From assembly GCF_000576305.1 (NCBI RefSeq), contig NZ_BAVZ01000017.1, positions 1 to 64,000 of the forward strand: 64,000 bases of DNA, read 5' to 3'. Every line of letters begins with the position of its first letter. Position 1 is the stretch's first letter. This stretch comes from Paenibacillus pini JCM 16418. Lineage in GTDB: Bacteria; Bacillota; Bacilli; Paenibacillales; Paenibacillaceae. The translations under genes and the position numbers were made by a program. Of the stretch, positions 36,090 to 46,727 are shown piece by piece. The notes under the pieces were generated by a model, which worked only from the letters and a program-made list of their open reading frames with translations, did not search any database and had not been told where the DNA came from.

Positions 36090-36102
36090 CGGAAGTCTTC
36101 TT
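36069..36102 (+). terminator. Perfect 34-bp palindrome, terminator containing the stop codon of the CynX-like gene
   Basis: The two 17-base halves are exact reverse complements, with AGCT at the centre. The TGA stop (36087-36089) lies in the middle of the hairpin. Confidence 0.85.
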
Positions 36103-36174
36103 GTTATTACTCATTTTAATTCTATAAGAATATAGCTTAATTCGTATCCATTGTAACTGAATGAATATACAAAG

Positions 36175-36202
36175 AAAGAGATCTCCAGCTGGAGACCTCT
36201 TT
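36175..36202 (-). terminator. Terminator of the minus-strand tRNA-Arg
   Basis: An imperfect palindrome, AAAGAG-TCTCC paired with GGAGA-CTCTTT, ending 15 bases beyond the tRNA 3' end on the minus strand, then CTTTG. Confidence 0.7.
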
Positions 36203-36216
36203 TCTCATACATATGA

Positions 36217-36290
<74 letters not shown>

Positions 36291-36312
36291 ATAAAAAATT
36301 CAAGCAAGAAAT

Positions 36313-36341
36313 ATCATATCATATCACCAAAATATAATCAA
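36313..36341 (-). promoter_or_regulatory. Promoter of the minus-strand tRNA-Arg
   Basis: On the minus strand, TTGATT (36341-36336), a 17-bp spacer and TATGAT (36318-36313), about 23 bases upstream of the tRNA 5' end. Confidence 0.65.
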
Positions 36342-36534
36342 CTGAAATTTTAGAGTAATGCATTTATAGCAAGGAGATTCAAGATTTATTTTTGAAATTA
36401 AGATTGAAGAATTCTCTGTCTTCTCAGACATGATAGGAAAGCAGGTTGGTCAGCCGATGTTTTTTTTCAATGAGAAAGAGGTATGCTATAATCAATAATT
36501 AATCAAGTAAACCGGAAGAAAGGAGGGTTCCTCT

Positions 36535-37463
36535 ATTAACAATTCTAATTCCCCCGCCACAGACAACATTATATTATTTCCAAAGACTTTGGACTTCTAC
36601 CAAATTCAGCTGACGGTTATGCTGGAAAATGAACGGTACGGGGAAGCAATGAAACTCCTTCGTTTTTTACTTCAATGCCAAGGACAGGACGAACGGCATT
36701 ATGAAGAATGGAGGGCTCTTCTGGAATGGATGGAAGCAGCCTTTCCCCAGTATATAGCGGGAAGTAATAACGATGAAGAAATGGACTTGCACGGAGATCA
36801 TGAACCGGACGAAGAAGATATGAAACGTCGTAATGCACAGTCCAAACTAACGAAAGATCCTGAATATGCAGACCGATTACTTAAGACCGTGATGGATGAA
36901 CCTTTAACAGAGCAAACAATGCTTGCATTAGAGCAACTTTCATATATGGAAGGCTCTGCTATAGATCAGGCTCTGGCTGAATGGTTACAGCATAATGAGC
37001 TTCATCCTTTGCTGCAGTTCAGAACTCTTCAAACCTTGCGGAAAAGAGGGATGGGAGCATCGTCAATCTCACGCGCGGACAGGAACATGTAAGCATTGAA
37101 ATCGACTCCGTGCCCTTATTGCCTGAAGATTTTCCAATCCAGATGACCAAAATAACAGAACGTGTTGCTGGTCAGACAGAAGTCCAGGAACCCACGTTGT
37201 ATTATTTTGCCCAAGAATTGTGGTCGCAATTTATTATGGCCATTTTCGGAACCCATGACTATTTATCGATTCTGGATGAAGATGATGCGACGATCGATAT
37301 ATGGGCAGCAGCGCTTCATCAGATGGTTACAGAGAGTCTGACGGGTAGCCGGAATGAAGAAGAATCCCGCGCTATGTATGGAATTACAGATACGATGAGA
37401 TTTCGTTTTGAACAGGCATATCGGACAATGAAACAATTCGTTGCAGCGGGTATGCATGAATAG
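36535..37463 (+). CDS. Protein of unknown function upstream of tig (one-base deletion; apparent AUU start)
   Basis: A soluble protein of about 309 residues in restored form. A strong AAAGGAGGG (36519-36527) is seven bases before ATT 36535, which opens the frame INNSNSPATDNIILFPKT. The first TTG (36589) has no ribosome site. The frame breaks at 37048-37050: one more G gives RKRGDGSIVNLTRGQEHVSI and joins to the second half ending at 37463. The N-terminal part is helical with repeat-like character (YGEAMKLLRFLLQCQGQ), and the middle is very acidic (DLHGDHEPDEEDM). A TPR-like scaffold is possible, but no family was recognised. Confidence 0.7.
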
Positions 37464-37470
37464 CAGAATT

Positions 37471-37484
37471 GGGAAACGTTTCCC
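37471..37484. promoter_or_regulatory. Perfect 14-bp palindrome upstream of tig
   Basis: GGGAAACGTTTCCC lies between the unknown gene and the tig promoter. It shares the AAACGTTT core with the palindrome at 17783-17792. It could be an operator or a short hairpin. Confidence 0.45.
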
Positions 37485-37507
37485 TTAAGTCCTGCCAAGG
37501 GTTGCCC

Positions 37508-37536
37508 TTGAAAAACAATCTAATGTTGTTTATACT
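37508..37536 (+). promoter_or_regulatory. Probable tig promoter
   Basis: TTGAAA (37508-37513), a 17-bp spacer and TATACT (37531-37536), about 60 bases before the tig start codon. Confidence 0.6.
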
Positions 37537-37595
37537 ATAATGGTTATTCTATGCGCGTTAATAAGTGAAGATATTTTTGGAGGGGAAAGCATAAA

Positions 37596-38936
37596 ATGAA
37601 AGCAACTTGGGAAAAAATAGAGAAGAACCTTGGCGTTCTTGAAGTAGAAGTAGAAGCAGATCGTGTAGCTTCTGCACTTGATAAGGCTTACAATAAAGTT
37701 GTTAAAAAAGCAAACGTACCTGGATTCCGTAAAGGTAAAGTTCCACGTCCAATTTTTGAAGCTCGTTACGGTGTGGAAAGTTTGTATCAAGATGCAATTG
37801 ATATCTTGCTACCTGAAGTTTACACAGAAGCTGTTAATGAAACAGATATCTTCCCGGTAGATCGTCCGGAAGTTGATATTGAGCAATTCGCAAAAGGCGA
37901 AACTTTTAAATTCAAAGCTAAAGTAACCGTTAAACCAGAAGTTACTTTGGGTGATTACAAAGGCGTCGAAGTAGAAGTTGCTAAAGTTGAAGTTAGCGAA
38001 GATGAGCTTACTGAGGAACTGAAGCGTCTGCAAGAGCGTCACGCTGAACTTGCTGTTATCGAAGAAGGAGCAGCTGCTTCTGGAGATATCGCAGTTATCG
38101 ACTTCGACGGATCCGTAGACGGTGTACCTTTTGAAGGTGGACAAGCTGAGCGTTATTCTTTGGAACTAGGAAGTAACACATTTATTCCAGGTTTCGAAGA
38201 GCAAGTGATTGGTCTTTCCACAGGTGATTTCAAGGATGTTGAAGTAACATTCCCTGAGAGCTATCATGCAGAAGAGCTTGCTGGTAAACTTGCAGTGTTC
38301 AAAGTGAAAGTGCATGAAATCAAACGTAAGCAACTTCCTGAACTTGATGATGAGTTTGCTAAAGACGTTAGTGAGTTCGAAACTCTTGCTGAATACAAAG
38401 AAGACTTGAAAAAAGAACTTCTAGTTCGCAAAGAGCAAGAAGCTAAGGGCGTTAAAGAAGGCAAAGTCGTTGACAAAGTGTCCGAAAATGCTGAAGTTGA
38501 AATTCCACAAGCCATGGTTGACAGTGAAATTGAAAACATGATGCGTGATTTCGACAATCGTCTTCGTAACCAAGGTATGAATCTTGAAATGTTCCTGAGC
38601 TTCTCTGGTCAAACGACTGGCGAACTTCAAGAGCAAATGAAGGATGATGCTCAGAAGCGTGTTCGCAATAACTTGGTTCTTGAGCAAATTGCTAAAGAAG
38701 AGAACATCGAAGTTACTGAAGAAGACATCAACAAAGAACTCGAAACAATGGCTGATTCCTACAAACGTTCTGTTGAAGAAATCCGTAATCTTTTGACTTC
38801 TAACGGATCGATTGGAAGCTTACGTGAAGAAGTATCTTTGCGCAAAACCATCGAATTGTTGCTTGAAAACAGTAAAGAAGTAGAAGTTGCTGAAAGCACT
38901 GAAGAAGCTGCTGAAGACAACAAGGAAGATAAGTAA
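37596..38936 (+). CDS. tig: Trigger factor
   Basis: A ribosome-associated chaperone and peptidyl-prolyl isomerase of 446 residues. The ribosome-binding N-terminal domain has the signature VPGFRKGKVPRP (about residues 40-51). The FKBP-like PPIase domain is near residues 155-245 (GDIAVIDFDGSVDG, LGSNTFIPGFEEQVIG). The long helical C-terminal domain forms the chaperone arms. The tail is acidic (STEEAAEDNKEDK). ATG 37596 follows GGAGGGG. Its position ahead of clpP and clpX follows the conserved tig-clp order. Confidence 0.97.
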   Translation: MKATWEKIEKNLGVLEVEVEADRVASALDKAYNKVVKKANVPGFRKGKVPRPIFEARYGVESLYQDAIDILLPEVYTEAVNETDIFPVDRPEVDIEQFAKGETFKFKAKVTVKPEVTLGDYKGVEVEVAKVEVSEDELTEELKRLQERHAELAVIEEGAAASGDIAVIDFDGSVDGVPFEGGQAERYSLELGSNTFIPGFEEQVIGLSTGDFKDVEVTFPESYHAEELAGKLAVFKVKVHEIKRKQLPELDDEFAKDVSEFETLAEYKEDLKKELLVRKEQEAKGVKEGKVVDKVSENAEVEIPQAMVDSEIENMMRDFDNRLRNQGMNLEMFLSFSGQTTGELQEQMKDDAQKRVRNNLVLEQIAKEENIEVTEEDINKELETMADSYKRSVEEIRNLLTSNGSIGSLREEVSLRKTIELLLENSKEVEVAESTEEAAEDNKEDK

Positions 38937-39004
38937 TACAGTAAGAAGGAATATTCTCCAAAATAATAAGCATTCAGAAATGATGCTAAAGAAATAATAG
39001 ACAG

Positions 39005-39040
39005 ATAAGGCACGTATAATTAATTGCGTGCCTTATTTTT
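39005..39040 (+). terminator. Terminator after tig
   Basis: ATAAGGCACG pairs with CGTGCCTTAT around a 12-nt loop, followed by TTTT. The remaining tig-clpP spacer (38937-39264) is AT-rich. No convincing CtsR heptad was seen in it. Confidence 0.85.
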
Positions 39041-39264
39041 AACTATTATTATCCATTTAATTCCTAAATGGAATATGAATTGGAGATTTTTCCTGCATAC
39101 ATATTAGAACAGACAGTGCTTGCGGGTTAATTTTTGAAGGTAGCTCATACACTCTAATAAGTGAAAAATGACATCATGACGAGAACATGATAAAATAATT
39201 CTGTAACCCGTCTGGTCACCAATTGTTGGGTTGTACATCTTTTATATAGAAAAGAGGTTGACAC

Positions 39265-39855
39265 ATGAGTCTGATTCCTATGGTTGTAGAGCAAACCAAT
39301 AGAGGCGAGAGGTCTTATGATATATACTCAAGATTGTTGAAGGATCGTATCATCTTCCTCAGCAGTGCGATTGATGATGATGTGGCCAATCTTGTTATAG
39401 CTCAGTTGCTGTTTTTAGCAGCAGAAGATCCAGAGAAAGACATTCATTTGTATATTAACTCTCCAGGTGGTTCTGTAACGGCAGGGATGGGTATATTTGA
39501 TACAATGCAGTTTATTAAACCAGATGTGTCCACAATTTGTGTGGGGATGGCTGCGAGTATGGGTTCCTTGCTATTGACAGCGGGTGCTCCAGGTAAACGG
39601 TATGCTTTAACGAATAGTGAAGTTATGATCCACCAACCTCTCGGTGGTGTTCAAGGTCAAGCTGCTGATATTCAAATCCACGCAAGTTGGATTATTAAAA
39701 CAAGAGAAAAGCTTAATCAAATATATGTGGAACGTACTGGTCAGCCCCTTGAAAAAATTGAGCGCGACACCGATCGTGACTTTTTCATGAGTGCGGAGGA
39801 AGCGAAAGCATACGGCATTATCGACCAAGTTCTCACTTCACCGATTAAATCTTAA
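39265..39855 (+). CDS. clpP: ATP-dependent Clp protease proteolytic subunit
   Basis: A serine peptidase of 196 residues forming the tetradecameric chamber that degrades substrates unfolded by ClpX and other Clp ATPases. The nucleophile is S98 in GMAASMGSLL, the base is the histidine of HQPLGG (about residue 123), and the acid is in DTDRDFFMS. ATG 39265 follows AGAGG. The clpX gene begins 11 bases later, so the protease and its ATPase are in one unit. Confidence 0.97.
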   Translation: MSLIPMVVEQTNRGERSYDIYSRLLKDRIIFLSSAIDDDVANLVIAQLLFLAAEDPEKDIHLYINSPGGSVTAGMGIFDTMQFIKPDVSTICVGMAASMGSLLLTAGAPGKRYALTNSEVMIHQPLGGVQGQAADIQIHASWIIKTREKLNQIYVERTGQPLEKIERDTDRDFFMSAEEAKAYGIIDQVLTSPIKS

Positions 39856-39866
39856 GGGGTGGTTAG

Positions 39867-41119
39867 ATGTTTAAATTTAACGACGAAAAAGGGCAGTTGA
39901 AGTGCTCGTTCTGCGGTAAATCACAGGAACAGGTTCGCAAGCTTGTTGCCGGACCAGGTGTTTATATATGTGACGAGTGTATTGAACTCTGCACGGAGAT
40001 TGTAGAGGAAGAACTCGGACATGAAGAAGAAATTGATTTAAAAGATATTCCGAAGCCTAAAGATATTTGCGACATTCTTGATCAATACGTTATTGGTCAG
40101 GAACAAGCAAAGAAATCGCTATCTGTAGCGGTGTATAACCATTATAAGCGTATTAACACAGGCAGCAAAATTGAAGATGTAGAGCTTCAGAAGAGTAATA
40201 TCCTTCTTCTTGGACCTACAGGTTCAGGTAAAACTTTGCTAGCTCAAACGATGGCTAAGATTCTTAATGTACCATTTGCGATTGCAGATGCTACATCTTT
40301 AACAGAAGCTGGTTATGTGGGTGAGGATGTTGAGAACATCTGCTTAAGCTGATCCAAGCCGCTGATTATGATGTTGAAAAAGCAGAACGCGGTATTATTT
40401 ATATCGATGAAATCGATAAAGTTGCCCGTAAATCAGAGAATCCATCCATTACACGTGATGTGTCTGGTGAAGGTGTTCAACAAGCCCTTTTGAAAATTCT
40501 TGAAGGTACAGTTGCTTCCGTACCACCGCAAGGCGGACGTAAGCATCCTCATCAAGAGTTTATCCAAATCGATACAACGAACATTTTGTTTATTTGCGGT
40601 GGTGCATTTGACGGCCTAGAGCAAATGATCAAGCGTCGGATTGGTAAGAAGGTAATTGGTTTTAACGCCAGTGGAGATCAAAAAGACCTAAAACCTGGTG
40701 AATACCTGTCAATGGTATTACCAGAGGATCTACTCAAATTTGGTCTAATTCCTGAATTTGTTGGCCGTCTTCCTGTAATTTCAACATTGGAGCCGCTTGA
40801 TGAGAAGACGCTTGTGCGTATCTTATCTGAGCCTAAGAACGCCTTGACCAAGCAGTATGTGAAACTGCTTGAAATGGACAACGTTGCGTTGAAATTCGAA
40901 GCGGAGGCACTAGAGGCGATTGCTCGTGAAGCGATTAAACGTAACACGGGTGCTCGTGGTCTTCGTGCCATTATCGAAGGAATTATGCTCGATGTGATGT
41001 ATGAAGTTCCTTCTCGTGATGATATCAAAGACTGCATCATTACTGAGCAAGTTGTTCAGGACAGAATTGTGCCTGAATTAACGGTGAAGAAAGATAATAA
41101 ACAAGAAGAAAGTGCCTAA
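39867..41119 (+). CDS. clpX: ClpX ATPase (one-base deletion in the reported sequence)
   Basis: An AAA+ unfoldase partner of ClpP, about 417 residues when restored. The N-terminal zinc-binding domain is visible (CSFCGK, then CDECIELC, residues about 12-40). Walker A is GPTGSGKT near residue 117 and Walker B is IIYIDEIDK. The frame breaks at 40340: ATCTGC should read ATCCTGC, giving [22 protein letters not shown]. The rest, with the GGAFDGLEQ, IGF and sensor-2 GARGLRAIIEG segments, runs in the shifted frame to TAA 41119. Loss of clpX would be striking, so a sequence error is far likelier. Confidence 0.95.
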
Positions 41120-41252
41120 GTATATTCGGTAAGGCAAGTTTCCGAATAACATGTGCTTTCGAAATTCATTGCCGGTTCTCCACTTCCGCCCTTTGGCCTA
41201 AGCTTGACTGCCGGGTGGGGTGGAGTCTTGGCGTTATGGGAGAGAATAAATC

Positions 41253-42350
41253 ATGTTTTTGAGACAAGACACTAGACCTGTCAAAGTTGGTAACCTAACG
41301 ATTGGCGGAAGCAATGATGTTATCATTCAAAGCATGTGTACGACAAAGACCGCTAACGTAGAAGCTACCGTTGCAGAAATTTTACGATTAGAAGAAGCTG
41401 GATGTCAGGTGGTCCGAGTAACGGTGAATAACTTGGAGGCTGCCGAAGCTATCAAGGAAATTAAGAAACAAATCCACATTCCGTTAGTTGCGGATATTCA
41501 TTTTAATTATCAATTAGCACTAAAGGCCATTGAGAATGGGATCGACAAGGTACGTATTAATCCAGGTAACATCGGTAGTCGTGATAAGGTAGAAGCCGTT
41601 GTTAAAGCATGTAAAGAGCGCGGTATTCCAATTCGGATTGGTGTCAATGCAGGTTCGCTCGAACAGCACTTGCTAGATAAATACGGTTACCCAACGCCTG
41701 AGGCTATGGTGGAAAGTGCACTTTATCATATTGGTATTCTAGAAGAGCTCGATTTCCATGACATTATTGTTTCGCTCAAAGCATCTGACGTGCCTATGGC
41801 TATTGAAGCATATACGAAGGCAGCGGAAGTGATTCCATACCCACTTCACTTGGGTATAACTGAATCCGGTACGTTGTTCTCTGGTACGATCAAAAGTTCC
41901 GCAGGTATCGGAGCGTTACTGTCTTTAGGAATAGGAAGCACGTTACGTATTTCACTAAGCGCTGATCCTGTTGAAGAAATCAAAGTAGCGCGTGAGCTAC
42001 TGAAGATTTACGGCTTAATTTCCAATGCGCCAACACTTGTTTCTTGTCCAACTTGTGGTCGTTTGGATATTGACTTGTTTTCAATAGCGAATGAAGTGGA
42101 AGAGTATATCTCTAATTTGAAAGTTCCGATTAAAGTATCTGTGCTAGGCTGTGCCGTTAATGGTCCAGGTGAAGCTCGTGAGGCTGATATCGGGATTGCT
42201 GGTGGACGTGGTGAAGGATTGCTATTCCGCTACGGAGAAATGATCCGCAAAGTACCAGAGGCGGACATGGTGGAAGAATTAAAGAAAGAAATTGACCATA
42301 TTGTTGAAGTGTATGAAGCGACTGGAGAAATTCCTGGACGCAAGCACTAA
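41253..42350 (+). CDS. ispG: 4-hydroxy-3-methylbut-2-enyl diphosphate synthase
   Basis: A [4Fe-4S] enzyme of the non-mevalonate isoprenoid pathway, converting MEcPP to HMBPP. It has 365 residues with an N-terminal TIM barrel (VADIHFNYQLAL, RINPGNIG) and a C-terminal cluster domain. The cluster cysteines are visible as SCPTCGR and GCAVNGPGEA. The 133-bp gap from clpX holds a GC-rich inverted stretch. ATG 41253 follows GGGAGAG. Its location between clpX and lonB is not the Bacillus arrangement. Confidence 0.95.
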   Translation: MFLRQDTRPVKVGNLTIGGSNDVIIQSMCTTKTANVEATVAEILRLEEAGCQVVRVTVNNLEAAEAIKEIKKQIHIPLVADIHFNYQLALKAIENGIDKVRINPGNIGSRDKVEAVVKACKERGIPIRIGVNAGSLEQHLLDKYGYPTPEAMVESALYHIGILEELDFHDIIVSLKASDVPMAIEAYTKAAEVIPYPLHLGITESGTLFSGTIKSSAGIGALLSLGIGSTLRISLSADPVEEIKVARELLKIYGLISNAPTLVSCPTCGRLDIDLFSIANEVEEYISNLKVPIKVSVLGCAVNGPGEAREADIGIAGGRGEGLLFRYGEMIRKVPEADMVEELKKEIDHIVEVYEATGEIPGRKH

Positions 42351-42368
42351 TCCATTATTGTTATCTAT

Positions 42369-42412
42369 AAATAGCTGTAGTCCCCGAATTTAAGGGGTCT
42401 GCGGCTATTTTT
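42369..42412 (+). terminator. Terminator after ispG
   Basis: An imperfect stem: AATAGCTGTAG and CCCC pair with GGGG and CTGCGGCTATT, followed by a T run. Confidence 0.75.
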
Positions 42413-42525
42413 GTTCATGCCTAAGTTTAAAAATCATTCCATTTTGCGTTTATTGAAGTAGGAAAAGGCTATACTACCATGTAATAGGCTAACAAGGCTT
42501 CTGATGAGAAATGGGAGGGTTTTCA

Positions 42526-44289
42526 ATGAACTTGGGATCAATTATGATGATGGTTAACTTTTTCTTTGCCGTGGTCATCGGTATATATTTTTGGAACTTG
42601 CTGCGTGGGCAAAAGACAAACCGTACAGCTGTAGATCGCGAATCGCGCAAGGAGATGGATAAGCTTCGTAAACTTCGTTCTGTTTCACTTACAAAGCCGC
42701 TATCGGAGAAGACGCGTCCACAGACGCTTCAGGATATTGTTGGACAGAAGGACGGACTAAGGGCACTAAAGGCTGCTCTGTGTAGTGGTAACCCACAACA
42801 TGTTATTATCTATGGCCCACCGGGGGTTGGTAAGACGGCGGCGGCACGAGTAGTGATGGGAGAAGCGAAGAAGAATCCATCATCGCCTTTTAAAGTGGAT
42901 GCCAAATTCACAGAAATTGATGCGACTACTGCTCGTTTTGATGAACGCGGTATTGCAGATCCGTTAATTGGCTCCGTTCATGACCCTATATATCAAGGGG
43001 CTGGATCTATGGGAGTTGCGGGTATTCCACAACCCAAGCCGGGTGCTGTGACAAAGGCTCATGGTGGAATCTTATTTTTAGATGAAATTGGTGAATTGCA
43101 TCCGATCCAAATGAATAAATTGTTAAAAGTACTAGAAGATCGTAAAGTACTGCTGGAAAGTGCTTACTATAATTCAGAAGACAATAATACGCCGGCATAT
43201 GTGCATGATATTTTTCAAAATGGTTTGCCAGCGGACTTCAGGCTCGTTGGAGCAACAACACGCTCACCTCAGGAAATTCCTGCTGCGCTTCGGTCACGGT
43301 GCATGGAGATCTATTTCCGTCCATTGTTGCCAGAGGAAATTGGTCGTATCGCCGAAGATGCTATCCAGAAAATCGGACTTACTCCTTGTCCAGGAGCCGT
43401 TGACGTTGTTAAACAATATGCTACGAATGGACGCGAAGCCGTCAACATTATCCAGCTTGCTGCTGGACTTGCTTTAACAGAGAAACGCGATACGCTTGCA
43501 GCTTCTGATGTGGAATGGGTGGCTAGCAGCAGCCAGCTTCAGCCACGTCCTGACAGGAAAGTACCAGAATATCCTCAGGTAGGATTGGTAAACGGTTTAG
43601 CAGTGTACGGACCTAATATGGGTGCATTACTTGAGATTGAAGTTACGGCGGTACCCGTTGATAAAGGGCAAGGGAAATATAATATAACTGGTGTCGTGGA
43701 AGAAGAGGAAATGAACGGCGGTTCTAGAACCATACGTCGGAAGAGTATGGCTAAAGGTTCAGTAGAAAATGTACTTACCGTGCTCCGTTCATTAGATGTA
43801 AATCCGGCAGACTATGATCTGCATATTAATTTCCCTGGAGGCACTCCTATTGACGGGCCGTCTGCAGGAATCGCTATGGCTACGGCAATTGTATCGGCAA
43901 TTAAGGGTATACCCGTAGATAACCTCACAGCGATGACAGGAGAAATTAGTATACACGGTAAGGTTAAACCTATTGGCGGTGTTATTGCTAAAGTGGAAGC
44001 TGCCTTTCAGGCAGGAGCGACAACCGTGCTCATCCCCAAAGAAAACTGGCAGACATTGTTTGAAGATCTCAACGGACTACGAGTCATCCCAGTTGAATGG
44101 GTTCAGGAGGTCTTTAATCATATTTTTGGAGAAGCATGGTGTCCAGTGCCGTCTGAACAGCCGCTTGAGATTGATCTTTCGGCGGGGCTTATACCCGGGG
44201 CTGATGTTTTTCCTTCCGTTCCAAGTTCATTCCTACATGCCAAACCGGCTCGTCCTGGTCAGGTCACGGATGCGGGAACATGCGGATAG
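42526..44289 (+). CDS. lonB: Lon-family protease LonB, membrane-anchored
   Basis: An ATP-dependent serine protease of 587 residues. ATG 42526 (after GGGAGGG) is used, giving an N-terminus with one hydrophobic segment (MMMVNFFFAVVIGIYFW, residues about 7-24). The AAA+ module has Walker A GPPGVGKT and Walker B GGILFLDEIGE. The protease dyad is S446 (GPSAGIAMA) and K489 (GVIAKVEAA), 43 residues apart as in Lon. Unlike LonA it lacks the long N-terminal LON domain. In Bacillus, LonB is produced in the forespore. It directly precedes lonA. Confidence 0.95.
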   Translation: MNLGSIMMMVNFFFAVVIGIYFWNLLRGQKTNRTAVDRESRKEMDKLRKLRSVSLTKPLSEKTRPQTLQDIVGQKDGLRALKAALCSGNPQHVIIYGPPGVGKTAAARVVMGEAKKNPSSPFKVDAKFTEIDATTARFDERGIADPLIGSVHDPIYQGAGSMGVAGIPQPKPGAVTKAHGGILFLDEIGELHPIQMNKLLKVLEDRKVLLESAYYNSEDNNTPAYVHDIFQNGLPADFRLVGATTRSPQEIPAALRSRCMEIYFRPLLPEEIGRIAEDAIQKIGLTPCPGAVDVVKQYATNGREAVNIIQLAAGLALTEKRDTLAASDVEWVASSSQLQPRPDRKVPEYPQVGLVNGLAVYGPNMGALLEIEVTAVPVDKGQGKYNITGVVEEEEMNGGSRTIRRKSMAKGSVENVLTVLRSLDVNPADYDLHINFPGGTPIDGPSAGIAMATAIVSAIKGIPVDNLTAMTGEISIHGKVKPIGGVIAKVEAAFQAGATTVLIPKENWQTLFEDLNGLRVIPVEWVQEVFNHIFGEAWCPVPSEQPLEIDLSAGLIPGADVFPSVPSSFLHAKPARPGQVTDAGTCG

Positions 44290-44374
44290 TCTATAGGATT
44301 GGTGTTTTTTGTGAACATTTGCTAAAATGAAAAACGAATGTCATAACCTGAGAAGTGCTGGAGGTGCGAAAGCG

Positions 44375-46710
44375 ATGGGGCTTAGTAAATCTAAAGGTCG
44401 TCGTTTTCCTTTATTGCCTTTGAGAGGACTTCTAGTCTACCCGAGCATGGTGCTGCATCTCGATGTAGGCCGTGAGAAATCCGTTAAGGCTCTGGAAAAA
44501 GCGATGGTGGAAGATAATTTGATTCTTCTCTGTTCACAGTCCGAAGTGAATATAGAGGAGCCGACGCAAGAAGATATATTCCGGATTGGTACAGTAGCGA
44601 ATGTCAGACAGATGCTTAAGCTTCCAAACGGTACGATTCGTGTACTGGTTGAGGGTATGGAGCGTGCTGAGATTATTCAGTATACGGATAATGAAGAGTA
44701 CTACGAGGTTGTTGCACGCGAGCTGCCTGAAAAGGAAAGCGATGATCCGGAAGTTGATGCTCTGATGCGTACGGTACTGAGCCAGTTCGAGCACTATATT
44801 AATTTATCCAAGAAGGTTACACCCGAGACACTGGCTGCGGTGTCTGATATTGAAGAGCCAGGACGTCTGGCGGACGTGATTACAAGTCATTTATCTTTGA
44901 AAATAAAAGATAAACAAGAGATTTTAGAGACGATAGATGTGGGCAAGCGTTTAGAGAAGCTGCTCGACATTCTGAATAATGAACGTGAAGTGCTGGAGCT
45001 AGAGCGTAAGATTAACCAGCGTGTGAAGAAGCAAATGGAGAAGACTCAGAAAGAGTACTATCTTCGTGAACAGATGAAGGCGATCCAGAAAGAACTTGGG
45101 GAGAAGGAAGGCCGGGCTGGCGAAGTTGAAGAACTTCGTGAGAGCATGAGCAAGCAGGAGTTTCCTGAGAAAGTTCAGGAGAAAATCGAGAAGGAAATTG
45201 ATCGTCTTGAGAAAATGCCTGCAAGTTCAGCAGAAGGCGGTGTCATCCGAAATTACCTAGATTGGCTTCTTGCGCTCCCTTGGAGCAATCGGACCGAGGA
45301 TGATCTGGATATCAAGAAAGCGGAAGAAATTCTAAATGAGGATCATTACAGCTAGATAAACCGAAGGAACGTGTACTGGAATATTTGGCAGTTCAGAAAC
45401 TTGTCAAGAAGATGAAGGGGCCTATTCTTTGTCTTGTGGGTCCTCCAGGTGTCGGTAAGACGTCACTTGCTCGCTCTATTGCTCGTTCATTGAATCGTAA
45501 ATTTGTTCGAATTTCTTTAGGCGGCGTGAGGGATGAAGCTGAAATTCGGGGTCACCGCAGAACATATGTCGGTGCTATGCCTGGACGTATTATTCAAGGT
45601 ATGAAGACGGCAGGAGCGGCGAATCCGGTATTTTTGCTAGATGAAATTGATAAAATGGCTTCTGATTTCCGTGGTGATCCTTCATCTGCACTGCTTGAAG
45701 TTCTTGATCCGGAACAGAACAATACATTTAGTGATCATTTTATTGAGGTTCCCTTTGATCTGTCGCAGGTTATGTTCGTGACGACAGCCAATGCGATTCA
45801 TAATATTCCGCGTCCGCTTCTGGATCGGATGGAAGTGCTAAATATTCCGGGATATACGGAGCTTGAAAAACTGCAAATTGCTAAGCGCTATCTGCTACCG
45901 AAGCAGAAGCGGGAGCATGGCTTGCAGGAGGAACAGCTTCATATCGGAGAAGAGGCATTATTCAAAGTTATTCGTGAATATACTCGTGAGTCTGGTGTGC
46001 GTAATCTAGAGCAACAGGTTGCTGCTCTCTGCCGCAAAACCGCAAGACGTATTGTTTCTGAGGAACAAGAGACTATTGAAATTGGTCCTGAGGATATCAA
46101 AGAATACCTTGGTTCAGCTAAATTCCGTCATAGTGTTGCAGATCTTGAAGATCAAATCGGCACTGTAACAGGTCTTGCCTGGACAGAGGTTGGCGGAGAG
46201 ACATTAATGATTGAGGTCACTGTTGTGCCGGGGACAGGTAAACTAATCCTTACAGGACAACTGGGTGATGTCATGAAGGAATCCGCTCAAGCTGCGTTTA
46301 GTTATACCCGTTCGAAATCGGTGGATCTTGGAATAGATTCCGATTTCCATGAAAAGAACGATATTCATATTCATATTCCAGAGGGTGCTATTCCTAAAGA
46401 TGGCCCTTCAGCGGGTATTACCATTGCAACGGCACTGATTTCTGCTTTATCGAAGAAACATGTATCCAAGCACGTTGCCATGACGGGTGAGATCACGCTA
46501 CGAGGAAGAGTCCTTCCGATTGGTGGTCTCAAAGAGAAGTCACTTGCTGCGCACCGTGCGGGTTATAAAAAAATACTCCTTCCAAAAGACAACGAGCGGG
46601 ATCTAAGAGATATTCCTGACAGTGTGAAGGAAGATGTGGAGTTTGTTCCGGTATCCCATATGGACCAGGTACTTAAGCATGCGCTGGTGGAGCAGACTGA
46701 AGTGCATTAG
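44375..46710 (+). CDS. lonA: Lon protease LonA (one-base deletion in the reported sequence)
   Basis: An ATP-dependent protease of about 778 residues in restored form. ATG 44375 is used because GGAGGTG (44360-44366) lies just upstream. The N-terminal LON domain (FPLLPLRGLLVYPSMVLHLD) and coiled coil are followed by the frame break at 45350-45351, where one base is missing before the codons for LDKPKERV. Walker A GPPGVGKTSLA, FLLDEIDKM and the S16 protease domain (GPSAGITIATAL with Ser about 679; LPIGGLKEKSLAA with Lys) continue in the shifted frame. It degrades misfolded and regulatory proteins in the cytosol. Confidence 0.95.
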
Positions 46711-46727
46711 AGAGGATTATATAAATC

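Noticed and set aside
40352..40459. Treating clpX, lonA, hemL and rph as real pseudogenes
   Set aside because: All have full-length conserved sequence on both sides of a single missing base in a short run, and loss of so many core genes together is not plausible.
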